Source: CAVVUC01 sp963751395
GTDB taxonomy: Bacteria; Verrucomicrobiota; Verrucomicrobiia; Chthoniobacterales; Chthoniobacteraceae
Direction of reading: 5' to 3'
NCBI GenBank assembly: GCA_963751395.1
Contig: CAVVUC010000004.1
Location: forward strand, 1 to 64,000
DNA length: 64,000 bases
Made by a program: the position numbers and the translations under genes. How positions within the stretch are numbered: position 1 is the stretch's first letter; each line of letters opens with the position of its first letter. Positions 46,916 through 58,265 of the stretch are shown here, piece by piece. A model generated the notes under the pieces. It was not told the DNA's origin, did not search any database, and saw nothing but the letters and a program-made list of their open reading frames with translations.

Positions 46916-49900
46916 TTACGACTTCGTGATCCTGAGCCGGACGAAGCGCTTCGGGCCGCTTCCGGGGGGGACGATGGCTTTAAGGTCTGGACCGGGCCAT
47001 CGATCGGAACCCGGAACCATCGCCTGGCTCAGCCGAAGCTGCTCCAGCTTCCGGCCGCGAGTGTGTCGCTGTATTCCACAGTGAAGGTGACGCCATCGAG
47101 TCATCGCGGCCTTGTTCCGCGTGTAGGTGAATTCAAGATTCGCGCCGTTTTTAACCAGCGAGCCGGGCGTCGTCGTCGCGGCGTTCGGGTTCTGGCCGGT
47201 GGCGAATTCGAGGAAGTTCGTTTCGCCGTCCTTGTTCGGGTCGGCGTCATCGGCGGCGGTGCCGGTGCTGGCGTTGGTGTTGAACCAGGTGAAGCGCCAC
47301 TGCTCGATGATCGGGCGCGGGGTCCAGACAAGGCTGGTGCCGGCAACGGGCTGCTGGAGGCTGAAGGTGCCATAGCCGCTTGCCGGTCGTGCGTTGATGT
47401 CGTTCGGACGAAACTGCCGAGCGCAAAAGTCCCGTTCTGGTTGGTGGCCGTCAGGACCGGCCAGGTTCGCGCGACCGACCAGAACGGATTGCTGAAATCG
47501 ACCACGCTGCCGGGCCGGTTGAAAACGGGCAGGATCGTCGCGCCGGAAGTGATCGTGACCGCCCCCGCACTGACAAGATCCGCGCCGGCGATGGAGTTGC
47601 CGCCGAGTTCCCATTCGAGTTTGCCGGTGGCGGAAAACGCCAGCGTGCCGGTAAAAGTCAGCGTGCCAAGGCCGTCGCCGGGTTGGAGGGTGCCGTTGAT
47701 GGTGGTGTTCGCGGCGAGCGTGCCGCTTCCGGCGAGTTTTCCGGCGGTGGCGACGGTGGCTGCGGCGGCGACTGGTCAGCGCGCCGTTGACGATCGAGGT
47801 TCCGGCGGTGACGGTGGTGGTTCCGCCGTAGCTGCAGTTGGTTCCGGACAAAGTCTGCGAGCCGGTTCCAGTGAGGTTCACGACCAGCTTGATGTTGCTC
47901 TGGATGTTGCCGCTGAAGGCGTAGTTGCCGCCGCCTTTGAGGTTCATCGTGCGGGTTCCTCCGGCATTGGTGATCGTGCCGCCCGAACCGGAAATATCGC
48001 TGAATCCGGCGAAGTTCCACGACGATCCGGACGCATTCAGATCCACACTCGCTCCGGAGCCGACCGACAGAATAGTTGCCGTGTTGAAACTGGAACCGCT
48101 GGCAAGGCGCAGTCTTCCCCCGGTCACGAAGAGGTTTCCGGTGAAGGTGGACGCGCTGGAACCGCTCAGCGTCACGACACCGGCGGCGAAATACAGGTCG
48201 CCGGTGCCGGAGATCGGGCCGCTGAAGGTTTGGCCGGCGGTGTTGGCCATGTTGGAGCGAATCGAGCGCGTGCCGCTTCCGCTCGCGATGTTCAGCGGAT
48301 TGGAAACCGTGATGCTCGAGGTGATGCCGAAATCGAGCGTCGCGGGATCGCTGCCGCCCGCTGCGCCGAGGGTGACGGTGCCGGTGCCCCAGACCGAGTT
48401 GCTGCCGCTGGCCCGGAGCGTCCCGGCATTGACCGCGATGCCGCCGGAGAAGGCGGAGCTGGTTCCCGATAGAACAAACATGCCGGTCCCGGTCTTGGTG
48501 ATTTTTCCCGTGCCGGAGAGGGCTCCCGTGCTGGTGAGTGTCGCGCCGCCCACCGCCCATGTCTGATTCGCCGCGAGCACGACGCCAGCGCCGAGGGCCA
48601 GATCGGAGGTCGCGCCGCTCATGTCGATGCCCTGACTGCCGAGCGTAAGATTTCCACCGGTTCCGGCGTTGATCGCGACATCGCCAATCGGGTTGGTGAT
48701 GCGGATGCCGGAGAAAGCGACGCCGTTTCCGATCGTCGTGGTATTCGCATCGGTCACGGTCTGATCCCAAAGCGCGATGTCGCTGGGGCCGGGCACGGTG
48801 AGCGCGGCCCAACTGCCCACGTCGTCGAGGTTCACGGTGTTGTTGGCCTTGCCGGCCGTTCCGGGGATGGGCGTGGCCGGGATTTCAGCGGACAACCCGG
48901 ATTCTCCCGCGGGATTGACCGCGGTGACTTTGTAAAAAAGCGGCGTCCCATTCACGAGGCCGGCATCGGTGAAAGTCGGCGCGGTCAGGCCCGATGCCAC
49001 CAGGGCAAACGTGCCGCCGGACGAGGCGGCCCGGTAAATCGTGTAGCTCGATGAATACGGCACGGCGGCCCAGTTCAGCGTGACGAAGCCGAATCCCGGC
49101 GTGGCCGAGATTCCCGCCGGCACGGGAGGCGGCTGGGGAGTGAAGCCGTTCGCATTCACGGTCACGGTGAACGTCGCCGTGCCGACGTTCTGCGCCGCAT
49201 CCACAGCGCGGCAGGTGATGGTGGAAACGCCGATGGGCAGGGCGGTCCCGGAGGCGGGAGTGAACGTCACGGGCACCGCGCCGTCCACATCGTCCAGCGC
49301 CGTCGCGGTGAAATTCACGATCGCGCCCAATCCCGACGTGGCATCGACCGTCATGTTGGCAGCGGTGATGACCGGGGCGGTGAAGTTCGTTTCCTCCGCA
49401 TTCGCGAGCACGGTGACCTCGTCCACGAGCGCATCGCCGGCGGCTGCGGCGGGATTGATTGCGCGATTCGAGAACATCAGTTTCCAGTGGCGGAATGCGA
49501 GCGCGTCAATCGCCGGCGCGAGATTCAAGTCGCTCCAAACCCCTTGCAGCACGATCGCGTGGTCCTCGCCGTCGCTCGTGCCGACGTTCGGGCCGCTCGT
49601 GAGAATGGCTGCGGTTGCCGTGAGCACGACCTTGCCGGGGAAGTTGGTTTCCAGATTCGCCGCAGGACGGCAGAACGTGAGTTGAAAGCCGTTGTTGCTG
49701 ACCACGACGCGGATGTCTTCGCCACGAAAATCGACCGACTTGCGCGAATACTCCGGCGCCAAGCGGCGTGTACCAAAACAGCTTGTCGTCGGAGGTCATC
49801 GCCATCGGATGCGTGCCCGTGCCGTAATCCCACTTCGCCAGTTCCACAGCCGTGCCATCGCCTTTCACAAGGACGAGCCGGTTCTTTACGCCACTTGCGT

Positions 49901-51236
49901 AGTTCATGAAAACGTGAAGCCCGGGATTGTCCTCGGGAGTGTCGTCGGAATCGCCGCGCGCGATGTGGATGCCGATCTGCTGGTTGTTGCCCGCCTGCAA
50001 TTCGGCGCGCAGTTTCGCGTCGAGCGTGATGCCGTCCGCGTTGGTCCAGTTGAAACGGTTTTTCGCCTCGACCACTGCGGCGGCCCCCGCGCTCCCTCCC
50101 GAGCCCGGAGTGAGGCGGAGCACTTTCTGGGTCTTGCTGTTGTAGGTGTAGTTCACTTCGGCGGCGGTCGCGCCCGTGGCGGATTTGTTCAAGAAACCGC
50201 TCCCGCGCTCGAGCGTGCTCGCGGGGTCGGTGTTGGTGGCGAGATTGCCGTCTTCAAAACGGTCGCGGATGACGGTGACATTCGGAGCCGTCATGTAGCG
50301 CACGGCTTCCTCGAAAGCCGATCCGTCGGCCGTCGCATGCGCGCCAGGACGGACGATGAGCTTCACCATGTTCCCGTTGTTCATGAAAAAATAACGGTAG
50401 ATGCCGGCGATCTCCGTGCGGCGGAAATCGAGCTGGTTCGTCATGATGGCGAACCGGTAGCTGCCCGGAAACACGCAGTATGCCGGATTCAGCACGTTTC
50501 CATAAGCCCAGTCGCACCAGCCGTAATCGGTGCCGTCATCGTCAATCGTGCTGGTGTTGTCCAGCCGCCCCGGCGGCGCCCAACCCGGAATGATCGTCCA
50601 CGGTGTCGAACTGCTCTGCCAGGTCGTGGCGAAGGAGACGCCGGCGAGTCCGATGAATCCCTTGAAAAAATCCTTCCGCATGAAGACCAGTTCGCTGGCC
50701 AGTTGCGCGCCGCCCGATGTGCCGGCGGAATAGATGCGCGCCGGGTCGATGTGATAAAGCTCCGTCATCCGGAAAGCGCCCATGATCGTGGCACCGCGTC
50801 GCGTGGCGGTCCACGCGGAGTTTCCGACGTTGGTGGCGGCCATCCAGATCAGGTCGTATTTGTCGAGGATCGGCTGCCAGTCGGCGGGGGGAACGCCGCC
50901 GGGGTTGACCCAGTCGATGAAACAAATGAGGCCGTAGGTTTTTGCCGGGTCGTAGCCGGTGGGCAGGCGAACCTCGTAGGTTTGGGTGGCCGGATGGAAG
51001 GCTTCAGGCGCCGACTGCTGGGGATTGGCGTAGTCAATGTAATCCGGGCCGAACGTCGTGCGGTTGAAATTTCCCGGATTCTGCAAAGGTCCGAGCACCA
51101 CCGGCGTGGAGCGGCCTATGGAAACCAGCAGCGTGAATACGCACGCGAGCACAAGCAGTGGTGGAAAGGGCGGGTTCAATCCGAACGCCGCGATGGAGGC
51201 CCGGAGGGCCGGAAGGAAATTAGCCTGCTCGCCCAT
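46916..51236 (-). CDS. Esterase/depolymerase with PATR stalk (giant gene 4), frameshifted
   Basis: An alpha/beta-hydrolase comes first: PTGYDPAKTYGLICFIDWVN, nucleophile elbow GTSGGAQLASE, likely His in RPGAHATADG, as in PHB-depolymerase-like and feruloyl-esterase-like enzymes. A concanavalin-like region (to about 49700), an HYR-type and an FN3 domain follow, then PATR repeats, then the shared C-terminal domain (DPNKDGETNFLEFATGQNPN, KRFVRLRITKS). Frame changes occur near 49760, 47790, 47400 and 47050. The start is uncertain: ATG 51524 gives a leader of about 120 residues made from the dispersed repeat at 51175-51503. ATG 51236 inside the repeat gives a plausible signal peptide with core PLLVLACVFTLLVS. 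Confidence 0.72.
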
Positions 51237-51503
51237 CCACCAACCTCCACTATTCCCCCTCCGCCTCCTCGGTGGTGGAGTGAGGAACGAACGGAACCAC
51301 CGGGAACCCGCAAAGGCAGGGCATTCGCCCCGGTCGGGGCGACGGAGCCGGCGAAGATCACACGTTCCTTCGCACCCTTCGGGGCGGTTCTCTTTTGTGC
51401 GCCGATCCGGTGGTTTCGCTTCGCTCCACCACCGGCTAATTTCCGTCTGTCCCTCCGGGACAAAGCACCCGCTGTCCTCGTGAATTGCGGCGTTCGGGTT
51501 CAA
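51175..51503. repeat. Dispersed palindromic repeat, copy 2, inserted at the 5' end of giant gene 4
   Basis: About 329 bp with near-perfect terminal inverted repeats: TTCAATCCGAACGCCGC on the left, complement of GCGGCGTTCGGGTTCAA on the right (15 of 17). It matches 20256-20520 over most of its length. It lies between the codons for MMKKSS and the signal-peptide core of giant gene 4 and is open in that frame. Confidence 0.82.
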
Positions 51504-51586
51504 TGGAGACGATTTTTTCATCATGGGTCTATCGAGTCAGCCAACGATCCCAGTGTTGAACCGATTTGGTGACTATGCACATCATA

Positions 51587-51930
51587 TTACGGTGTGATTT
51601 TCAGGCGAACGAACCGTTTCGCGCCGGAGCCGGCGGGGACGGTCGCTTTGACGGTCTGAATCGCGCCGTCGATGACCACCGAGCCGGGGCCGACCGAAGT
51701 CCACGGAGCCGCCAGCGTGTCGCTGTATTCCACGGAGAAAATGACGCCAGCGTCAAATGCTGTCTTGCTACGTGTGTAGGTGAATTCGAGGCCGGTGGCG
51801 TTTTTTGCGAGAGTCCCGGGCCGTGTCGTCGCCGCGTTCGGGTTCTGGCCGGTGGCGAACTCCATGAGGTTGGTTTCGCCGTCCTTGTTCGGGTCGGCGG
51901 TGTCGGCGGCGGTGCCGCTGTTTTCGGTGG
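51587..51930 (-). repeat. C-terminal coding segment shared almost identically with giant gene 6
   Basis: About 340 bp that differ from 58266-58609 at only about twenty positions, much closer than the rest of the two genes. It encodes the C-terminal domain. It points to recent duplication or gene conversion. Confidence 0.8.
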
Positions 51931-54900
51931 TGCCGAAGTAATCGAGCCGCCATTGCTCGGCGGCGGAGAGCGGGCTGACATTGGTCAGGACGACGTCGTT
52001 GCCGTCGCCGCCGAGATAGGTGATTTGCCAATCGTAGCCGCCGGCGGAAAAGGTGGCGCCTTGGGGTTTGCCGGCGAAGGTGCCAATGATGGCTCCAGCG
52101 CCTGTGGTGTTGAGGATGGTGTAGCTGACACCCGAGTTGAGGCCGGGCGGGGCGATGATGTCGAGGGTTCCGGACAGCGTGACGGCACCGCCGATGGTGA
52201 GCGTGTCGCCGGGGCGGACTTCGAGGCGGCCGGTGCTGGTGATCACGAGGTCGCCGCTGGTGGCGGGTATGCCCTGCGGGGCGAGAATGCCGGCGTTGGC
52301 GGTGATGGTGCTGGTGAGATTGCCGCTGAGGATGAGCTTGCCGCCGTTGATGGTGGTGGTGCCGGTGTAGGTGTTGTCAGGATGAGAGATGATCCAGGTG
52401 CCGGTGCCGGTTTTTTCCACGGTCAGTGTGCTGACGCCATCGATCATTTGGCCGCTGACGGTGTTGGCTCCGGTGGAAGTGCCGCCAAAGGTCACCGTGC
52501 GGCCGCCGGAATTGACGGTTTGAATGGTGCCAGCAAGCGTGAGTGAGCCGCCATTGCTGGTGATGGTAGTGCCTCCCGCGCCAACCGCGGCGCCGATGTT
52601 GCCGCGGACGGTGTTGTCGCCGGCGGCATTGCGCAGCTCGGTTCCGCTGAATCTCATGGAAATGCCGGAATCCAGCGTGATGCCGGTGGTGCCGCCGTCG
52701 AGTTCCAGACGTCCGCTGCCGCTGGTGGCGGTGAGGGATTTCTCGCCGTTGCCAAGCGCGCTGCTGCGGGTGATGACAAGCCGGCCACGGGTGATGGTGG
52801 TGTCGCCGGTGAAGGTGTTGTCGCCGGAGATTCTAACCGTGTCGCCGGCATTCGGGGTGTTGAGCACCAATCTGCCCGAGCCGCTGATGGCATTGGGCAA
52901 CTGCAAGGTGCCGGTGCGGTTGAAGGCGAGCGTGCCGTCGTTGACGATGGGGCCGGTGCCGGGGGTTCCGGTGGAGCCGCCATTGCCGATCTGCAGGGTG
53001 CCTGCAAACGCGGTGATGGTGCCCGGATACAGGCCCGAGACAATCCGCGTGGTGCCCTGATAGGTGTTGTTTCCAGCCAGCACGAGATTGGTGCCCGCGC
53101 CGGTAAAGACGATGCCTGCCGTCCCGGACAGGATGCCGGAGAGGATGGCTTTTCCGCCACTCATGGCGTTCACGGCGAGATTGGCGGACAAGGTGGTGGC
53201 ATTGGCCAGCGAGTAGGTGAGCGCGCTGGTGCCGGTGGAGACGAGGATGGACGGCGTGCTGGTGCCGGTGGTTCGGAAATCGAGCGCTCCGCCCGTTAGA
53301 TTCACCGCCTGGGCCGCCGGGCAGTCACCGGCGAGCCTGAGTTGGTTCAACGCGTAGGTTCCGGTGAAGTTGTTGCTGATGGATGCCGTGCCGCCAGCCA
53401 GGATGACGCCGGAAAAGAACTCCAGGCGGCGGGCGGCATTTCCGGGTGGTGCGAGGTTGGGGCTCCAGTTGGCGGCTGTAGTCCAGTTTCCTCCGGCGGG
53501 TTGTTTCCAGATGAAGGAATAGGGTGCGTTGGGGTCGTTGGGATTGGTGGCGAGCGTGTATTCCTGGAGGTTGGTGATGCCGTCGCCATCGGGGTCGGCG
53601 GAATTGGCGGCGATGCTGGTGTTCGAGTAGAATCCGAAGTTCAGATGCCGCCAGGCCTCCAGCGCGGTGGCCGGGCCGGTGAGGCTGGTGAGCACCACGT
53701 CGTTGCCATCGCCACCGACGTAGCTGATGCGCCACGAATAGCCAGCGGCGGAGAAAGTCTGCCCTTCCGGCAGGCCGTTGAAGAGGCCAGAAATGGGGCC
53801 GGCGCTGTTTTTCCGGAGGATGGTGAACTGGCTGCCGATAAGAATCCCCAGGGGAAAATTCACGCTGAGATTTCCCGCGATGGTGAGGGAGCCACCGACG
53901 GCCAGGGACGAATCCGGGCGCGCCTGAAAAAATCCGTTGGTGGCGATGGTTAGATTTCCGGCAATGGATGCCGTGCCGCTGGCGGCGATTTGCCCGCCGG
54001 TGACATTGGCGGCTCCGGCGAGGCTCCCTGCGAGCACCAAGGTGCCTTCGGCCACGGTGGTGGTGCCGGTGTAGGGCTGCGCTCCGGAAATCCGCCAGGT
54101 GCCGGTGCCTGACTTGAGCAACGAGGTGGGCTGGGTGCCGTTGGAAACGAGGCCTGACACCAGGTTGTCGTTCGTGGAGGAACCGGCGAACTCCAGCGTC
54201 CGCGCCGTGCTGCCACCGGTGATGTTTCCGGCCACGGTGAGAGCGCCCGCAAGACTGGTGATCGTTGCGCCGGAAGGACCGCCCAACTGGATGGAGCCGT
54301 TGATGCGGTTGTCGCCGGAGAAGTTGAACAGGCTGGCGCCGCTGGCGGTGAACGAGACGGACGAGGGAAGGTCCACCGGCGCGTCTCCGCCGAGCTGCAC
54401 GATGCTGTTAGTGGCATCCGGCGTCAGGTTTCCCGGCACCGTGCCGAGCGCGGCGGAATGGGCGAGGCGCAGGGTGCCACGCGCAAGTGTGAGGTTGCCG
54501 GTGAAGGAATTGTTTCCGGCCAGCACCACCGTGTCCGTGGCGGCGGGATTCTGGATGGATATGCTTCCCGTGCCGGTGATGGGAAACGGGAAATCGATCA
54601 TGCCTGCCCGCTGGATCGCGAGCAGAGCGTTGTTGGTGAGCGGGCCGCTGCCAAGCGTGCCGGAAGCCCCGCCGTTGCCCACTTGCAGGGTTCCTTCCTC
54701 AATCCGGGTGATTCCCTTGAGTTGGTTGTTGCCGGTCAGCACGAGCGTGCCGGAGCCCGATTTGGAAAGGCCGGCCCAGCCGTGGACGGGCGCGTCCACG
54801 CGAGCGGTGACGCCTGTGGCTGTTAGAAACACCGGCTGTAGCCCGGGCAGTTGAAGCGGATCGCCGACGAGGATGGTGTTGGTGTTGAAAGTGAGCCCTG

Positions 54901-57900
54901 CGGGGTAAAGGCCGGGAGTGAGGATGACGTTTGCGGCCGGGCTTTCAAACACGGCGGTCGCGCCACCGCTGTTCGGCCAGCTTGCGGTGCCGTTGTTCCA
55001 ATTCCGCGTGCTGGTGTCCCAGACGTCGTTGCCTGCGGTCCACGTGAAGGTGGCGGGTGTTTGGGTGCCGAAATCCAGCGTTATCTGCCGGCTGCCTTTT
55101 TGCACGCTCACCACGCCGCTGCCGAAGTTCGATGAAACGAACGGGCTGTCGTAAGCCTTGGCCGGCTTGTAGTTGAGAGTGACGCCGTTGACCTTGGGCG
55201 AGGCGCTGTAGTTGGAGTAAAGCGTCAAGGTGTCGCCGAGACTCGATTGATAGTTCAGGGTGGAGCCGGCGAGCGACAGCGGGTTTGCCAGGATCTGATC
55301 CTGAAAGGCCGTGAAACTGGCAAAATCCATCGCACGGCCGACTTCCATCACAACGGGCGAGTATTCCTTTTCCAAAACCATCCACTGGCCGGAGAATGTG
55401 GAATCGGGATCGTTCGTCCACGTGAACCCGCCATCCACCACCTTGATGCCGGCGTAGGCGCTGCCGTAGGAGGCGAAGACCCAGCCGGAGCGCTCGACGA
55501 GGTTCGAGCGGCCAGCGGCGGCGACCCAGACCTTCATCGCATCGGCATATTTGGCGTGGCGGGTGGACTCGGTGCCGGCGTTGTTGAGCTTCTGGACGAG
55601 GATTGCGTTCCGGCTCTGCACGCTCCAGTGCTGGTTGTAGTTGAGATTTCCCGGCGGAGTCACGCTGCACTGGAAGAAAATCCGCGCGTCGGGATGCCCC
55701 TTGAAGATCGCGCCGTGCCAGCGGTTCTGGCTGCTGATCATCTGCCAGTCCCAATAGCGAAGGTCGGGCACGTGGAAGGTGCCGAGGATGTAATCCGGCG
55801 TGGTGTAGGTGTAGCGGGTGAAGGTGTTGTTGGTATCGATATCCTGGGTTCCGGGGATGGCCCGGCCCATCTTGCGCTCGATGCTGACGAAGGTGCCGCG
55901 GCCTTCCTGATCGGAAGCGATGTCGAGCGCCACGGCGGAAGGCCGGTAGGAACTGGCGAGGTAGGTGAGCACGTTGTTGACCGGCGTGGGCGCCTGCCCC
56001 AGGCCCGTGTAGCACCAGAAAATGTCGCTCAACGGGTTGTTCAAACCCAACATGCTGTTCCCTCCCTGATAGATTCGGCCCTTTCCCCCGCCCTTCACGC
56101 CGTCCAACTGCTCCTGGCCCCACGTCACCCAGAACAAATCCAGCCACTTGCGGGCCAGCTCCTGGAACTCGGTGTCTTCCGCGTAATCCACGAAGTTGTA
56201 GATCCCCTTGACGGTGACAGGATTGTATCCGACCGAAGAAAACTCGACCAGCATCCCCTTGCGGGCGCGCTCGCGCAGCCACTCTTTGTAATAGGCGGTG
56301 CTGGCCTGGTAATAGGCTTCCGGAGTGACGCCGTTGTCATAGACCAGCCCGGCATAAGCCGGATGGTTGCGGAGCAGTTTCGCTGCATGCCAGAGCGTGA
56401 CGATGTTCATCGCGTTCAGGTTCTCCGTGCCGTTGGCGACGCTCCAGATGTTCGTGACTGCGGTGCTGGTGTAGGCCAGGTCGGAATCCCGTTTGGCATA
56501 CTGCCAGAACAGATTCATCATCGCGTCCTCGTTGGCCTGTGTCAGTTTCCCCGGCGCGATCCTTCCCTGGCTGCCGTAGTCTTCCAGGATGCGGAAGGCC
56601 ATGTCCGACATCCAGTCCACGTTATCGAACGCCTGGTTGTCGGCATACTGATTGCAGAACGCGGCGACAGCGGCGTTGGCGGCTTCGAGTTGCTCGTCGT
56701 TCAGGAAACAACGCAGCGCGAAATCCATGTAGGTGTAACTCTCCGGACGCCGGTATTCGGGGGAAGGACTGATGTAGCCCTGGACGAAGGGTTTGCCGCG
56801 CAGGGCTTCCAGGATCAGCGCGCGGCGATCTTCGAAAGTCTGGAGCGATCCCGGCTCGCGGGTCAGCACCACCTCGTTGCCGTCGCCGCCGGTGTAGGTG
56901 ATCTGCCAGTTGCAGCCGCCCGAGCTGAACTGCGCGCCTTCGGGCAGGCCGGCGAAGGTGCCGTTGATCGGTTGGGAGCCGCGGTTGCTGAGAATGACAA
57001 AACTGCCGCCCCCGGACGTGCCGGGCGAAACCACGAGATCCAGGCTGCCAGCCAGGGTCACGGTGCTGCCGACGGAGAGGCGGTCGGCTTGCGATGGCAT
57101 GGCGCGGACCTGATAGACCGCACTCGCGGCGAGGGTGAAATTTCCCGCAAGGGCGGGCGCGCCCTGCGGCGCAAAGGTGCCGCTGTTGGCATTGAGGGCC
57201 GCGCTTTGCAGGTTGCCGCCGAGGATGAGCTTGCCGCCGCTGAGCGTGGTGTTGCCGGTGTAGGTGTTGTCCGGGTGGGCGATCCGCCAGGTGCCGCTGC
57301 CGGATTTCACGATGCTGAGCGTGCTGGTTCCATCGATGATCCGGCCGGTGATTTTATTGTCGCCGGTGGAGGTGCCGCGAAAATCGAGCGTGCGTCCGCC
57401 GGAGTTCACCGCGCGCACCGTGCCGGCGAAGGTCAGCGAGCCGCCATCGCTGACGACAAAGCCGGTGCCGGCACCGAGGGCCGCGCCAAGCTGGCCGTTC
57501 CAGATGTTGTCGCCGGCCACGTTTCGCAGGGTCGCGCCGCTGAGATTGACACCGATACCGGATGCGAACGTGAGGTTGGCGGAAGTCCCATCGAGAACGA
57601 TGCCCGTAGAGCCGCCGGCCGTGGCGACGACGGTTTTGCTGCCGGAACCAAAGCTGCCATTGCGGGTGGCTCGCAGCAAGCCGCCGGAAACCGTGACATC
57701 GCCGGTGAAGGTGTTGGTTCCGGAAAGGGTGAGCGTGCCGGATCCTGCTTTGGTGAGGCCCGCCGCGCCGGCAACGACCGACGAGACCTCGGCAGTGACG
57801 CCGGTGGCGGTGGTGATCGTCGGTGTGGTGCCGTTGAGGGTGAGCGTTTGGCTCTGGATCGTGTAGCCGCTGGTGTTGAAAGCGATGTCGTTGGCGGTGA

Positions 57901-58174
57901 TCCCGCCGCTGGCGAGACTGACCGTGCCGGATGTGCCTGCGAAGATGGCGTCGTCATCGGTGCCGCCAGGGGCAGGCCACTTCACGGCGCCGGCGCCATT
58001 AAACCAGTTGGCCGTGCCGTTTGCATTCCAGGTTCCGGAGCCGCCAGCGCCGGAAGATCCCCACGTGAGAGACCCGGCGGAAGATGGGGCGGCAGACGCC
58101 AGAACCAGCGTGAATACGCACGCGAGCACAAGCAGTGGAGGAGAGGCTGGCGCAAAGGAAGGCGGTCTTTTCAT
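51587..58174 (-). CDS. Giant PATR protein with embedded (alpha/alpha)-type catalytic-like domain (giant gene 5)
   Basis: One unbroken frame. ATG 58174 (MKRPPSFAPASPPLLVLACV) follows AAAGG at good spacing and is preferred over ATG 58198; signal peptide ends ASAAPSSAG. Residues about 20-440 are a head module plus PATR repeats. About 440-1045 is a helical domain unlike the rest (YISPSPEYRRPESYTYMDFA, NGTENLNAMNIVTLWHAAKL, GRIYQGGNSMLGLNNPLSDI), resembling (alpha/alpha)-toroid polysaccharide lyases or hydrolases, then a beta-sandwich tail. Two further head modules with PATR repeats follow. The C-terminal domain has DPNKDGETNLMEFATGQNPN and ends AKRFVRLKITP. It lies 62 bp from giant gene 4 and likely shares a transcript. 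Confidence 0.8.
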   Translation of the reverse strand: MKRPPSFAPASPPLLVLACVFTLVLASAAPSSAGSLTWGSSGAGGSGTWNANGTANWFNGAGAVKWPAPGGTDDDAIFAGTSGTVSLASGGITANDIAFNTSGYTIQSQTLTLNGTTPTITTATGVTAEVSSVVAGAAGLTKAGSGTLTLSGTNTFTGDVTVSGGLLRATRNGSFGSGSKTVVATAGGSTGIVLDGTSANLTFASGIGVNLSGATLRNVAGDNIWNGQLGAALGAGTGFVVSDGGSLTFAGTVRAVNSGGRTLDFRGTSTGDNKITGRIIDGTSTLSIVKSGSGTWRIAHPDNTYTGNTTLSGGKLILGGNLQSAALNANSGTFAPQGAPALAGNFTLAASAVYQVRAMPSQADRLSVGSTVTLAGSLDLVVSPGTSGGGSFVILSNRGSQPINGTFAGLPEGAQFSSGGCNWQITYTGGDGNEVVLTREPGSLQTFEDRRALILEALRGKPFVQGYISPSPEYRRPESYTYMDFALRCFLNDEQLEAANAAVAAFCNQYADNQAFDNVDWMSDMAFRILEDYGSQGRIAPGKLTQANEDAMMNLFWQYAKRDSDLAYTSTAVTNIWSVANGTENLNAMNIVTLWHAAKLLRNHPAYAGLVYDNGVTPEAYYQASTAYYKEWLRERARKGMLVEFSSVGYNPVTVKGIYNFVDYAEDTEFQELARKWLDLFWVTWGQEQLDGVKGGGKGRIYQGGNSMLGLNNPLSDIFWCYTGLGQAPTPVNNVLTYLASSYRPSAVALDIASDQEGRGTFVSIERKMGRAIPGTQDIDTNNTFTRYTYTTPDYILGTFHVPDLRYWDWQMISSQNRWHGAIFKGHPDARIFFQCSVTPPGNLNYNQHWSVQSRNAILVQKLNNAGTESTRHAKYADAMKVWVAAAGRSNLVERSGWVFASYGSAYAGIKVVDGGFTWTNDPDSTFSGQWMVLEKEYSPVVMEVGRAMDFASFTAFQDQILANPLSLAGSTLNYQSSLGDTLTLYSNYSASPKVNGVTLNYKPAKAYDSPFVSSNFGSGVVSVQKGSRQITLDFGTQTPATFTWTAGNDVWDTSTRNWNNGTASWPNSGGATAVFESPAANVILTPGLYPAGLTFNTNTILVGDPLQLPGLQPVFLTATGVTARVDAPVHGWAGLSKSGSGTLVLTGNNQLKGITRIEEGTLQVGNGGASGTLGSGPLTNNALLAIQRAGMIDFPFPITGTGSISIQNPAATDTVVLAGNNSFTGNLTLARGTLRLAHSAALGTVPGNLTPDATNSIVQLGGDAPVDLPSSVSFTASGASLFNFSGDNRINGSIQLGGPSGATITSLAGALTVAGNITGGSTARTLEFAGSSTNDNLVSGLVSNGTQPTSLLKSGTGTWRISGAQPYTGTTTVAEGTLVLAGSLAGAANVTGGQIAASGTASIAGNLTIATNGFFQARPDSSLAVGGSLTIAGNLSVNFPLGILIGSQFTILRKNSAGPISGLFNGLPEGQTFSAAGYSWRISYVGGDGNDVVLTSLTGPATALEAWRHLNFGFYSNTSIAANSADPDGDGITNLQEYTLATNPNDPNAPYSFIWKQPAGGNWTTAANWSPNLAPPGNAARRLEFFSGVILAGGTASISNNFTGTYALNQLRLAGDCPAAQAVNLTGGALDFRTTGTSTPSILVSTGTSALTYSLANATTLSANLAVNAMSGGKAILSGILSGTAGIVFTGAGTNLVLAGNNTYQGTTRIVSGLYPGTITAFAGTLQIGNGGSTGTPGTGPIVNDGTLAFNRTGTLQLPNAISGSGRLVLNTPNAGDTVRISGDNTFTGDTTITRGRLVITRSSALGNGEKSLTATSGSGRLELDGGTTGITLDSGISMRFSGTELRNAAGDNTVRGNIGAAVGAGGTTITSNGGSLTLAGTIQTVNSGGRTVTFGGTSTGANTVSGQMIDGVSTLTVEKTGTGTWIISHPDNTYTGTTTINGGKLILSGNLTSTITANAGILAPQGIPATSGDLVITSTGRLEVRPGDTLTIGGAVTLSGTLDIIAPPGLNSGVSYTILNTTGAGAIIGTFAGKPQGATFSAGGYDWQITYLGGDGNDVVLTNVSPLSAAEQWRLDYFGTTENSGTAADTADPNKDGETNLMEFATGQNPNAATTRPGTLAKNATGLEFTYTRSKTAFDAGVIFSVEYSDTLAAPWTSVGPGSVVIDGAIQTVKATVPAGSGAKRFVRLKITP

Positions 58175-58265
58175 CTTGGAGCCTTTCGATTCAGCCAATG
58201 GTGTCAGCGTGATGATTGGACATGATTCGGTGACTGCAAGCGCCTCGTGCTTTTGGTGAATGGGA

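Noticed and set aside
46427..48472. 681-codon plus-strand frame
   Set aside because: It runs antisense through the end of giant gene 4, a repeat and the leader of giant gene 3; no domain or start context.
55247..58225. 992-codon open frame on the plus strand
   Set aside because: It is the antisense of the GC-rich repeat region of giant gene 5. The translation is low-complexity with no family motif, and the minus frame has signal peptide, domains and a shared C-terminus.
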